The position numbers and the translations under genes were made by a program. From Drosophila persimilis (Eukaryota > Arthropoda > Insecta > Diptera > Drosophilidae): a DNA stretch of 64,000 nt. The notes under the pieces are model-generated. The model was not told the DNA's origin, ran no database searches, and saw nothing but the letters and a program-made list of their open reading frames with translations. Shown here piece by piece: positions 11,097 through 23,100 of this stretch (positions are counted from its first letter, which is position 1; the number at the start of each line of letters is the position of its first letter). The stretch covers positions 4,526,001-4,590,000 of the forward strand of contig NW_020825706.1 in the NCBI RefSeq assembly GCF_003286085.1. Reading direction: 5' to 3'.

Positions 11097-14066
11097 TCAA
11101 CAGTTGTCCCATCCAGATGCCCTTATAAAGTTGACGATCTTTCTGGGACATAGCGTGGACATCTCCGAGATGTCGTTCAGAAAGGCAGAGCCCAAGTGAT
11201 GCAGCCTCCTTCTGCTGAGAGCTGGACAGGAACAGAACAGGTGTTCCACTGTTTCCTCCTCGTCCTCGTCTCTGCAGCTGCGGCAGAAATCATTGTATGG
11301 GGCACCCAGCCTGTTTGCGTGGGTGCCTACTAGCCAGTGTCCTGTGAGGGAACGTATGACTGCGCTGCACCTTTCCCTGCCTAGTTTGCAGAGCTCTGAG
11401 GTGCGCCTCTTATCTATGGTCGGCCATGTTTGCCGAGCTGTGCGACAACGTGGCCCTGTTTGCCACTTGTTGTCTATCAGTAGCGTGTACTGCTCTTTTA
11501 TGATGAGCTTGCAGGTGGCCATAGGCATACAAATATCCTCCTTATCTTGGAGAAGGGGGGTTGTAGTGCCAGATCTGGCCAGCTCGTCCGCTATGCAGTT
11601 GCCCTCGATATCCCGGTGACCCGGGACCCATATAAGGCTGATAGCAAATTTCTGAGCCATCTCGTGAAGAGATCTGCGGCACTTCGCCACAGTAGCCGAG
11701 TTCGAGGAGATCGCGTTAAGTGATCTGATCGCAGGCTGTCGCTGTAGATGTTTAGATTGGTTGCCGTGGTGGTAACCGTATGAAGGCAGTACAGAGCCTC
11801 CCTGATTGCTGTAACTTCCGCTTGGAAGACGCTACAGTGATCCGGAAGCCTGAAAGATTGCCTTATGTTAAGTTGTTCAGAGTAGATTCCTCCTCCAACC
11901 CTGCCGTCCAGTTTTGAGCCATCCGTGAAGATGCTTATGGCCCCGTCTGGGCCGGGGGGTCCCTCGAGCCAATCGTCTCTATGAGGGATGATTATGCTGA
12001 ATGGAGTCTCCGTGTGTTCCATTGGAACTTCTTGCTGGGACCTTGTTGTTTTTGTTTAGTATAGATGAGTGACCTATGTTCTGGGGTACCCATTGTTCAG
12101 AGTCCCTAAGACGTATTGCTGCCATTTCTGCCCGCTCCTTTCCTGCAAAGTCAAGGCTCTGAAGGCATAACATGGCGTTTAGCGCATCATTTGGTGTAGT
12201 TCGAAGAGCTCCACTGATGCAGAGGGCGGCTGTTCGCAGAACCTTGCCCAGCTGATTGGTTATTGTCCTTTTCGCTAGGGCAGGCCACCAGACAGTAACT
12301 CCGTAGAGTATTATAGGTCTGACTATTGCCAGATATATCCATCGGACTATGCTTGGGTTCATGCCCCACATTAGGCCGATAGCTTTTTTGCAAGTATAGA
12401 GTGCTGTCGTTGCCTTCCTCACTCTATCCTTGACATTCAGGTTCCAGCTAAGCTTTTTGTCAATTACCAACCCTAAGTAACTGGCACTGTCGCTGAAGGA
12501 GAGCCTGTATCCGTTTAGTGTTGGGGGGTTGAGGGGCGGGACCTTGTATTTTTTTGTGAATAACACGAGTTCCGTTTTCGAGGGATTTAGTCCCAATCCG
12601 CGCGATTCTGTCCATTGGGACAATCGAGCAAGCTTTGCAGTCATTAGGTCGCATAGTGTTTTGGGGGTATTTCCCCGCAAAGATAATTGCAACGTCATCC
12701 GCGTATGCCACTACTTTACAGCCCCCCTCTTCCAGGTCGCAAAGAATCTTATTGACTGCAATGTTCCATAGAAGAGGAGACAGAACTCCCCCTTGCGGGG
12801 TTCCTCTGTTGACATACCTTGACTGGGTGGACGATCCCATCGATGATGTCACCGTCCTGCGTATGAGCAATTGATCAATGAGCATCACCAAGTGACGGTC
12901 CACCCCCAGGTCAGTCAGGGCTTCTGTAATGGCGCCCGGTGTGACGTTATTGAAGGCTCCCTCGATATCGAGAAAAGCTATTAGTGAGTATTCTTTGAGA
13001 TGCAGGGATTTTTCTACACTCGAGATCACTTCGTGAAGTGCCGTTTCTGTGGATTTTCCTTTCCGGTAGGCATGCTGCGCACTTGAGTACAGCTGGGGAC
13101 TTATGGTAGTCCGTAATTGTAGCCCGATAAGTCTCTCAAAGGTTTTGAGTAGGAAAGACGATAAACTGATTGGTCTAAAGTCTTTTGGGGTTGAGTGTGA
13201 GGCTTTGCCTGCTTTAGGGATGAAAACTATCCTAGCCTTAAGCCACGCTTGCGGTATTGTACATACCGCCAGTATCTTCCTGAAGATACTATGTAGCCAG
13301 TTGATGGCCGTCTCCCCGGCCCTCTGAAGCTGGGCCGGGATTACCTGGTCCGGGCCTGGCGATTTAAACGGGTTGAAGCTGTTTACTGCCCCACTTATGT
13401 TCCGTTTTGTAAGGATATGGTCCATCGATACTACCGATCCCTCTCTTGGGAGGTATGACGGCTCGGTGGATGTGCATCCGGGGAAGTGCGTGTCGAGCAA
13501 AATGTGCAGGGACTCCTCACTAGAGTTGGTCCACGTGCCATCATTCTTTTTGAGGTACCCTACCGAGGGGGTGGTTTTTGAGAGAACTTTCCGGAGTCTT
13601 GCGGCCTCCGAGGTTTCCTCGATTTCGGAGCAAAATTTTTGCCAGGAGGCTCTTTTAGCCTTCCTCGTTTCCTTTTTGTATAGTGCTAGACTGGTTTTAT
13701 AGTCTGCCCAGTGAGTATCCTCCTTAGTTCTTGTGGCTCTGTTGAATAGAGTCCTGCAAGTTCTACGAAGGGTGTCTAGTTGCTTAGACCACCAGGGGGG
13801 TTTCTTTTTTCCCCTTGGTCTGGTAGAAGGACATGCTGCCTTGAAGGCTTTGTTGCACGCATCCGTAAACCTGTACACAAGACGGTTTAGGTTGTCTTCA
13901 GTGTTCGGGCAGTTAGGGGCGTTAGGAGGGAGTAGCTCCTCCAGCGTTGTGCTATATTTTTCCCAGTTGGCTTTTCTGGGGTTGATATAGTCGGTTGGTT
14001 TGGGAATATCGAAGGATAATATCGTCTCGATATACCTGTGGTCCGAGAAGGAGTGGTCTCCTCTGC
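11097..14066 (-). pseudogene. Reverse transcriptase-RNase H (ORF2) fragment, frameshifted
   Basis: Four successive minus-strand frames make up the remains of ORF2. The first (about 12660-14066) starts in the endonuclease end (SDHRYI), then an RT with FKSPGPD, FLDIEGAFNNV, GTPQGGVLSPLLW and catalytic AYADD (about 12691-12712). The second (11979 to about 12670) holds the RT thumb and connection. The third (about 11735-12022) starts the RNase H domain with FTDGSK, AEVTAI and YSDS. The fourth (11097 to about 11735) completes it with GHRDIEGNCIADELA, then a CRSC...HLFCSC zinc-type motif and the terminal stop. Frame changes near 12665, 12020 and 11735 each break the protein. RNase H catalytic acidic residues are all visible. 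The copy is dead as a source of enzyme. Confidence 0.85.
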
Positions 14067-14445
14067 TATCTCTGCTAACGAAATACGTCTCTCCGCTGGC
14101 GGAAATCTTATTTCCGGTGCCGGGAAATCTATATCCGCTGCCGGACATCTTATCTCTGCTGACAAAATACGTCTCCCCGGTGGCGGAAAACTTATCTCCG
14201 GTGGCGGGAAATTTATATCCGCTGCCGGAAAACTTTTCACCAGAGGGGGAAAAACATTTACTTCCAGCGACGGGAAATTTATATCCCCTGCCGGACATCT
14301 TATCTCGGCTGACAAAATACATCTCTCCGCTGGCGGAAAACTTATCTGCGGTAGCGGGAAATTTATATCCGCTGGCGGAAAACTTTTCTCCGCAGACGAC
14401 CTACGTTTCTCCGCCGGCAGAAAACTTATCTCCGCTGGCAAAACA
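14067..14445. repeat. 21-bp satellite array, block 3
   Basis: A 379-bp stretch of satellite lies between the LOA/I-like element and jockey-like copy B. It begins with the second copy of the LOA target duplication. Its right end matches the satellite left of copy A (about 1195-1319), showing that the A/B duplication includes flanking satellite. Confidence 0.93.
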
Positions 14446-17215
14446 TTTTTTCTTGGACGTTGACATGCAATGACTGCATCTTTCAAGAGGCGATGCAATT
14501 ACTGCACCGTCAAGTGGCCCGTGTGACACCAGCAGAAGGCTGTTACGCGCGGATCCCAGGCAAAACGCAGCCCTCCTCCCGCCCAACCGACCGAGGGGCG
14601 CTGCCGCATGACGCGCGGTGCGTAGCCGAACCAAACGCGAACATGCAAGAAAGATAGATATTAGACTAACATTCGAGGAAAATTAGCACTAAACTTACTA
14701 AGAAACTAAGCATGCAATCAAAATACAAATACCACTACAGTTACTAATTAATAGAAAGGTGTGTAAGGATTAATAATTTAATAAGAGGAAGAGAATTAGT
14801 GTTGGATATAATATGGTAGAGGGAATTATAATCCGAGCATAAGACCCTAAACGGTTCATGCAAGGAATAATTCGATCTACAAAGTGGAAGGAACAACGGT
14901 ATAAAATTTCTAGTCAGTCTAATAGGAATCGTGAAGTTTATGTGGCTCAACAGATCAGAGCTGTCTATGTCACCCCTGATCAAGTTGTGCATAAATATCA
15001 CACCAAGCTTTTTTCTACGGTTAACTAAGGATGGGAGGTTTACTAATAATAGTCTACTAGAGTAAGATGGGAGTCTTACACCCGCATCCCAGCTAAGGCC
15101 CCGCAGAGCAAAGAGTAAAAAGTTTTTCTGTACTGATTCTATACGGTCCTGGTGTACTTTGTACTGAGGGCACCATACACAGGAGCCGTATTCTAAGATC
15201 GGACGAACAAGCGAGGTATAGAGAGTCTTTGTTATATAGGGGTCGTCAAGTTCCTTTGACCACCTCTTTATAAACCCAAGCACGCCCATGGCCTTATTTA
15301 CCATGGTAGAAATGTGTTCGGAAAACTTTAACTTGGGGTCTAACATAACACCCAGATCATCCACCAGGGTAATTCTCTCAAGAGAACCCCCAAATAGGGT
15401 GTAGGGAGCCAACAAAGGGCTAGAACGATGAAATGTCATAACTTTGCATTTCGAGGCATTAAGGTGTAACAAGTTTGCACAACACCATGACTGAAAGCTA
15501 TTGAGATCGGATTGCAAGCGAGAATGAAATGAAATGTCCTTGTACTGGACACAGAGTTTAACATCATCCGCATACATAAGTACTCGAGAGTATGTTAATA
15601 CTGAAGGCAAGTCATTAATAAAGAGTGTGAAGAGTAAGGGGCCTTGATGGCTGCCCTGTGGTACTCCCGAAGAAACCTTTACTGGTAAAGAGAGGGAGTT
15701 TTTGAAGAGGACTCTTGAGACCTAGAACAAAGATAGCTAGAAATCCATCTCAGGAAGTTGGGCGGAAACCCTAAAAGGTCAAGTTTATGTGCTAAAAGGG
15801 AATGGTTTACAGAGTCGAATGCTTTACTAAAGTCGGTGTAAATAACATCCGTCTGTAAGTTACCTTGAAAGCCTTTAATAATGAAAGAGGTAAACTCTAA
15901 CAAGTTCGTGGTGGTTGATCGCCGCCTTATAAATCCATGCTGAGTTGGAGATATAAGTGACTTGCAGAGATGTTGCAAGTGCGGAGTTAAAACCTTCTCA
16001 AACAATTTGGGAATAGCGGATAACTTTGCTATACCTCTATAATTTTTTGCATCAGACTTGCTACCTTTTTTATGGAGAGGAATTATAAACGATTCCTTCC
16101 AGATTGGGGGGAAGCAAGAGGAATCAATGGACAGGGTGAATAGTTTAAGCAATGGTCCACACAGAGCCTCGGCGCAGTACCTGAGTACACAACCTGGAAC
16201 CCCGTCTGGACCCGGTGAAAACACCGGCTTAACTAGTCGAAGATCTTGAAGTAGGGAATATTCATTTAACAAGGGACTGAAAATGCCGTTCGACCTTGGT
16301 AATCCGTATGGGTACGGTTGGCCAGAGTAGCGTTCCTCAGAATAGGTGGTTTGGAAATACTGGGCAAAAAGATCGGCAATTGCCTGATCATTATTTGCCG
16401 ACGTATTACAAAATGATAGCGAGGATGGGTGTGTAGTAAGCAGTAAAACTGTTTAGGGTCCTGAGAAAAACGTATCCTGCAACGAGATAGGTAGTTCTTA
16501 TAGCATTGAGCATTAAGAACTGAAAAGTTTGACCGAGCTATTACATAACGAGAGTGAGAAGTAGGAGAACCCACTTCTTGAAATTTTTTATAAAGTCTTG
16601 ATTTTAAGTTTTTTAGACTGGATAACTCTTTGGTAAACCAAGGGGGTTTTCCAGATCTAATCGGACAAGAAAGCGGGACACAAGAATCAAAAAATGTGCC
16701 AAGAGCATTGTAAAAAATGTTTGTGCCTTTTGTGACATCAGTGCACAAGTACAAAGCGGACCAATCAAAATCTTTAATTAGGTTATTAAACTCGGCTTTA
16801 CGAAAGCAGCGGATACGTTCAGGTAGTCTACTCGACCGATCCAATACAGTTGGTCCTATATCTAGCGACACCTCGAAAGTAGGGTGGTAGGCGTCTTCAG
16901 GTATAGTGAGCGGAAGGGCTCGGGTTAACAACACTATGGTCGGATCCGATACAAAGCATAGATCAAGCAATCGACCCAAGGAATTCTTCACATGATTGAC
17001 TTGAGACAGGGACAGGTCAAGCAAGCCGTCAACAAAGTCATGTCGTGACATGGGCACTAGGATACTAGACTCGTTTACCGAAGACCAAACAGTTCCTGGC
17101 AAGTTGAAGTCACCAAGAACTATCATACGATCTTTATCAGAAAGCGAGGAAGAAACAGCGGTTAAAGCGGACAAGTGCTGCTCATAAATTGAAATATCCG
17201 AAGAAGGTGGGAATA
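14446..17215 (-). mobile_element. Jockey-like non-LTR retrotransposon, 5'-truncated, copy B
   Basis: This is a near-identical second copy of the element at 1320-4060, displaced by about 13.13 kb. It has the same A-tail junction (T run 14446-14451) and the same 5' truncation point in the endonuclease. The satellite on both sides also matches copy A. A shared truncation plus shared flanks indicates segmental duplication rather than a second retrotransposition. Confidence 0.88.
14744..17215 (-). pseudogene. Endonuclease/reverse transcriptase (ORF2) fragment, jockey-like copy B
   Basis: Same protein as copy A with different damage. The endonuclease-to-RT linker region missing from A near 3737 is intact here (about 16860-16895), as are the six thumb residues missing from A. 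A 22-24-bp deletion near 16433 shifts the frame before the RT, and a 1-nt loss near 15715 shifts it between the KAFDSVNH and GVPQGS blocks. Open segments are 16266-17215, 15679-16272 and 14744 to about 15700. Catalytic MYADD lies at about 15562-15575. No ATG start belongs to the element, and the upstream frame continues into satellite. Non-functional. Confidence 0.85.
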
Positions 17216-19868
17216 CGGCGGCGGGACATCTTATCTCGGCAAACAAAATACATCTCTCCGCTGGCGGAAAACTTATTTCCGGTGGCGGGAAATATATATC
17301 CCCTGCCGGACAACTTATCTCCGGTGGCGGGAAATTTATATCCCCTGCCGGACAACTTATCACTGCTGACAAAATATGTCTCTCCGCTGGCAGAAAACTT
17401 ATCTCCGGTGGCGGGAAATTTATATCCGCTGGCGGAAAACTTTTCTCCAGAGGGGGAAATTTATAGCCCCTGCCGGACAACTTATCTCTGCTGACAAAAT
17501 ACGTCTCTCCGGTGGCGGAAAACTTATCTCCGGTGGCGGGAAATTTATATCCCCTGCCGGACAACTTATCTCTGCTGACAAAATACATCTCTCCGCTGGC
17601 GGAAAACTTATCTCCGGTGGCGGGAAATTTATATCCCCTGCCGGACAACTTTTCTCTCCGCTGGCGGAAAACTTATCTCCGGCGGCGTGAAATCTATATT
17701 CCCTGCCAGACAACTTATCTCTGCTGACGAAATACCTCTCTCCGCTGGCAGAAAACTTATCTCCGGTGGCGGGAAATTTCTATCCGCTGGCGGAAAACTT
17801 TTCTCCAGAGGGGGAAATTTATAGCCCCTGCCGGACAACTTATCTCCGCTGACGAACTACGTTTCTCCACCGGCAGAAAACTTATCTCCGCTGGCAGAAC
17901 ATTTACCTCCGGCGGCGGGAAATTTATATCCCCTGCCGGACAACTAATCTATGCTGACAAAATACGTCTCGCCGCTGGCAGAAAATTTAACTTCGGTGGC
18001 GGGAAATTTATATCCGCTGGCGGAAATCTTTTCTCCAGAGGGGGAAATTTATAGCCCCTGCCGGACAACTTATCTCTGCTGACAAAATACGTCTCTCCGG
18101 TGGCGGAAAACTTATCTCCGGTGGCGGGAAATTTATATCCCCTGCCGGACAACTAATCTATGCTGACAAAATACGTCTCGCCGCTGGCAGAAAATTTAAC
18201 TTCGGTGGCGGGAAATTTATATCCGCTGGCGGAAATCTTTTCTCCAGAGGGGGAAATTTATAGCCCCTGCCGGACAACTTATCTCTGCTGACAAAATACG
18301 TCTCTCCGGTGGCGGAAAACTTATCTCCGGTGGCGGGAAATTTATATCCCCTGCCGGACAACTTATCTCTGCTGACAAAATACATCTCTCCGCTGGCGGA
18401 AAACTTATCTCCGGTGGCGGGAAATTTATATCCCCTGCCGGACAACTAATCTATGCTGACAAAATACGTCTCGCCGCTGGCAGAAAATTTAACTTCGGTG
18501 GCGGGAAATTTATATCCGCTGGCGGAAATCTTTTCTCCAGAGGGGGAAATTTATAGCCCCTGCCGGACAACTTATCTCTGCTGACAAAATACGTCTCTCC
18601 GGTGGCGGAAAACTTTTTTCCGGTGTCGGAAAATCTATATGCCCTGCCGGACAACTTATCTCTGCTGACGAAATATATCTCTACGCTGGCAGACTTATCT
18701 CCGGCGGAGGGAAATTGATATCCCCTGCCGGACAACTTATCTCTGCTGACAAAATACGTCTCTCCGGTGGCGGAAAACTTATCTCCGGTGGCGGGAAATT
18801 TATATCCCCTGCCGGACAACTTATCTCTGCTGACAAAATACGTCTCTCCGGTGGCGGAAAACTTATCTCCGGTGGCGGGAAATTTATATCCCCTGCCGGA
18901 CAACTTATCTCTGCTGACAAAATACGTCTCTCCGGTGGCGGAAAACTTATCTCCGGTGGCGGGAAATTTATATCCCCTGCCGGACAACTAATCTATGCTG
19001 ACAAAATACGTCTCGCCGCTGGCAGAAAATTTAACTTCGGTGGCGGGAAATTTATATCCGCTGGCGGAAATCTTTTCTCCAGAGGGGGAAATTTATAGCC
19101 CCTGCCGGACAACTTATCTCTGCTGACAAAATACGTCTCTCCGGTGGCGGAAAACTTATCTCCGGTGGCGGGAAATTTATATCCCCTGCCGGACAACTTA
19201 TCTCTGCTGACAAAATACATCTCTCCGCTGGCGGAAAACTTATCTCCGGTGGCGGGAAATTTATATCCCCTGCCGGACAACTTATCTCTGCTGACAAAAT
19301 ACATCTCTCCGCTGGCGGAAAACTTATCTGCGGTAGCGGGAAATTTATATCCGCTGGCGGAAAACTTTTCTCCGCTGACAGACATCTTATCTTATCTTAT
19401 CTCTGCTGACAAAATACGTCTCTCCGCTGGCAGAAAACTTTTCTCCGATGGCGGGAAATTTATATCCCCTGCCGGACAACTTTTCTCTGCTAACGAAATA
19501 CGTCTCTCCGCTGGCGGAAAACTTATTTCCGGTGGCGGGAAATATATATCCCCTGCCGGACAACTTATCTCTGCTGACGAAATACGTCTCTCCGCTGGCG
19601 GAAAACTTATTTCCGGTGCCGGAAAATCTATATCCCCTGCCGGACAACTTATCTCTGCTGACGAAATATGTCTCTCCGCTGGCAGAAAACTTATCTCCGG
19701 TGGCGGGAAATTTATATCCCCTGCCGGACAACTTTTCTATCCGCTGGCGGAAAACTTATCTCCGGCGGCGTGAAATCTATATTCCCTGCCAGACAACTTA
19801 TCTCTGCTGACGAAATACGTCTCTCCGCTGGCAGAAAACTTATCTCCGGTGGCGGGAAATTTCTATCC
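17216..19868. repeat. 21-bp/84-bp satellite array, block 4
   Basis: About 2.65 kb of mostly 84-bp tetramers, interrupted on the right by the intact copia element. The first 250 bp match satellite right of jockey-like copy A. A variant with TCTATGCTGAC and CTTCGGTGGCGGG recurs near 17948, 18157, 18450 and 18992 (spacings about 209, 293 and 542), a local amplification. The last five bases (TATCC, 19864-19868) are the copia target duplication. Confidence 0.95.
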
Positions 19869-20072
19869 TGTTAAAGTTATTTTATTTGTAAGACAGCAGA
19901 ATATCAGTATACAGAATTATATGTGCTTCCGAGTAACATACGCAAGAGAGAGACACCGAAAAGGGAACATCGATATACAGAATATCGATATGAGAACATC
20001 GATATGCAGCAGGGCACATGCGCAGTGTTGTTACAGATCAATATCTAATTATCGTGGCGGTCACTTTGAACA
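19869..20072 (-). repeat. copia-1 3' LTR
   Basis: 204 bp. In element sense it begins TGTTCAAAG and ends CTTTAACA. It matches the 5' LTR at every position I compared. An AATAAA polyadenylation signal (plus-strand TTTATT, 19881-19886) lies close to the LTR end. Confidence 0.96.
19969..20005. promoter_or_regulatory. Triple ATCGATAT cluster in copia-1 3' LTR
   Basis: ATCGATAT occurs at 19969-19976, 19984-19991 and 19998-20005, spaced 15 and 14 bp. The middle copy lies in a perfect TATCGATA (19983-19990). In Drosophila, TATCGATA is the DRE bound by DREF, and clustered CGATA is bound by BEAF-32. Binding here is inference from motif only. Confidence 0.55.
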
Positions 20073-20083
20073 CTCCTCCTCAA
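20073..20083 (-). other. copia-1 polypurine tract
   Basis: In element sense TTGAGGAGGAG directly precedes the 3' LTR, the expected position for the plus-strand primer. Confidence 0.75.
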
Positions 20084-20144
20084 CACAACGCATGTTTACA
20101 AACTTTAAATATACTTAACTAATATTCAATAACATGTCAAGCAC

Positions 20145-23100
20145 TTATAAACGATCTTTTAAACCAAATGCGAATACAAATTTATGGTGCTTAACCTTGG
20201 CTAAGTTCTTTGTGAGGACATCTGCTATCATCTCATCGGTTGGCAGATATGCAATGTTGACTTCACCTCTCTTGAGAACCTCTCGAATATGATGTATCTT
20301 GACGTCGATGTGCTTTGTACGTGCATGAAACATGGGGTTTCTAGCAAGCTGCTGTGCTCCAATGTTGTCGCCGTACATCTGAATAGCTGACTCCTTGGAT
20401 ATCAGCTTTAAGTCAATCAGTAGGCTGCGAAAGTATATCGCCTCTTTTGCTGCAGATGATAAGGCTATGTACTCTGCCTCCGTGGAACTGAGGGCAACCG
20501 TCGATTGCTTTCTTGACTCCCAAGAAACCGCTCCTCCTGCCAACATGCATACATAGCCAGTGAATGACTTTCGGTTCGTCATATCACTTGCCCAATCTGC
20601 ATCAACAAAACACTCAATTGCCTTTCCTTGCTTTGTGTAGCATATCTCCCAGTCGATAGTTTTTGCCAAATATCGAAGGATGTGCTTGGCTGCCGCTTCA
20701 TGCTCGGAATGAGGATCCTTGTTACGTTGTGCTAATTTGTTCACCGAATGCGCAATGTCTGGACGAGTCATAACAGCAAGATAAGATAACTCTCCAATTA
20801 GCTTTTGGAACGATGTGATGTCGACCCTGCGGCAATCCTCTTTGTTGCATGCCACCTGGTAACCAGCTTCAAGAGGCGTGGACGTCTGTCGACAATCTTT
20901 CAAATTGTACTGTTCGAGCAACTCTCTAATATATTTCCGTTGGCTGATTGAAATCGCACCCGTACTGCCTTCACGTTTCACCTCAATACCTAAAAAGTAT
21001 TGCATAGGCCCGATGTCAACCACATCAAATTCTGCTGCGATCTTTATCTTGATATCAGATATATCATCTAGGTCCTTACACGCCAAAATAATGTCATCTA
21101 CGTAGACAGCTATTAGACACATATTTTTACCTGGCTTACGATACAGACAGGGTTCGTTGACAGTCGGTATAAAACCAATGCGTCTCAGCGTTGCATCCAA
21201 CGTAGAGTTCCACACTCTTCCTGATTGTTTTAGGCCATATATACTTTTGTGAAGCCTCAAAACGTGATTTGGGTGAACTTCGCTGATGAAGCCCTCAGGT
21301 TGTCTCATAAAAACCTCATCTTCCAATTCGCCGTTGAGATACGCCGTGACAACATCCATTTGATGTAGGTGGAGACCATGTTCGACTGCAAGTGCAATTA
21401 TCAACCTGATAGTTGCGTGGCGTACAACTGGTGCAAATGTTTCCTTGTAGTCGATCCCGTAGCGTTGGCTACAACCTTTCGCCACCAGACGTGATTTGAG
21501 CCTGTTCACGCTTCCATCCGGATTGGACTTAACTGCGTAAACCCATCTGCATCCAATGGACTTTTTCCCGCTAGGCAATTTAGTAAGCGACCACGTGCCG
21601 TTCTTCACGAGAGATTCGTACTCGTCCTTCATTGATGCTTTCCATATCTCGCCTTCAGTAGACCGTTCAGCTTGTGCGTAGTTTTGTGGAACTTGTACGT
21701 CTGCTGCCAGTATCGCATTGAGCATATGGTACTGCTTCCTTGGTCGTCCTGGTTTGCCCGTCCGTACTATGGTTGGGCGTCCTGGTCCTCTTATTGGTTC
21801 TGGAATTACAAGAATGTCATTACTAGACCTAATCTCCTCCTGATTTTCTGGCTCATTTTCTGGATCTTTAAATTGCTCGCTATCCATTTCGGGTTCAGCG
21901 TTCTGGTTTTGTTGAACCTCAATTGATGATATGTCATTGGAACATGATGCATCTAGTTTGCCCCCTTCAGGTTCTACAAAAATGACATCCCTACTCTCTA
22001 CGAGTTTCCTGGTTTCTTTACTGACCAAACGGTATGCTTTGGCCGTATCCGAGTAGCCCACCATTATATACTCTAAGCCTTTCTGTGCGAACTTTGATTT
22101 CTTTGTTTTATCTAGAGCTATCGCTACTGAGCCAAAAACTCTTAAATGCGATACCACTGGCTTTCGACCTGTCCATATTTCAAAAGGTGTCACCCCGCTC
22201 AAGCAGCTGCTTGCCACTCTATTTCGCAAATACGTGGCAGTTCGAATCGCTTCTGCCCAATAGCATTCACTCAACCCAGCATGCAGCAGCATACTTCTTG
22301 CCATTTCTACCAATGTTCTGTTGGCCCTTTCTGCAACTCCGTTTTGTTGAGGTGTATATGGCACTGTAAAGTTTCGCTTTATTCCATTTTGGTTTAGGTA
22401 ATTGTCAAAAACGTTTGATATGTATTCTCGGCCATTGTCGCTTCGTAAAACCTTGACTTTTCTCCCAGTTTGGCACTCAACTTGACTCTTAAATTCTTTA
22501 AAAGCCTCGAAAACCTGATCTTTGGTTTTTAGGAAACTTACTGATACATATCTTGAACAATCATCAATAAATGTGGCGAAATATCGATTGCCTCCCATTG
22601 ACTGCTTTTGCATTGGACCGCATACATCAGTATGTATTAAGTCTAGAACGCCCTTTGACCTGTTTGTGCTCGATTGAAATGGTTGCACGCAAATTTTACT
22701 TTTTGCGCATGTTGCACACACTTGTTTTGGCTTGTATATGCCCTTGAGACCTATTACCATCTCCTTGTTAACCATTTCCTTTAATGCGTCAAAATGTACA
22801 TGTCCGAACCTATTGTGCCATTTGAATGCATCTGCCTCAACATTTACAATGTTCATACACTTTTCCTGATTGTCCTGAACCATAAACAATCCATTTTCCA
22901 GATGTGCCTTTATAACTATTTTTCCGTTTTCAAAAATCATCGCTTGATTTTTCTCAAACACAACTTTTTTTCCATGTTTTAATAGTTTTGTGACCGATAT
23001 AAAATTGTACTGCAAATCTGGTACCAAGATAACATTTTCCATCGTAACGGATCTATCACCGAACTTTACTTGAACAGTTCCATGCCCTTCAGCAATAAGT

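Larger units (their letters stand above)
10975..14066 (-). mobile_element. LOA/I-like non-LTR retrotransposon with RNase H, 5'-truncated
   Basis: This minus-strand LINE is flanked by a perfect 11-bp target duplication, TATCTCTGCTA, at 10964-10974 and 14067-14077. The uninterrupted satellite contains that string once. The 3' end carries a pentanucleotide tail (TAACC-type in element sense) rather than poly(A). About 100 bp of GC-rich 3' UTR precedes it. The 5' end starts in the last endonuclease motif (SDHR), so most of the endonuclease and any ORF1 are missing. Encoded RNase H and a C-terminal CCHC-type cysteine motif place it with the RNase H-bearing I/LOA group. The exact family is not assigned. 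Confidence 0.88.

Noticed and set aside
21672..22397. Plus-strand small ORFs inside copia-1
   Set aside because: They are antisense shadows of the intact minus-strand polyprotein.
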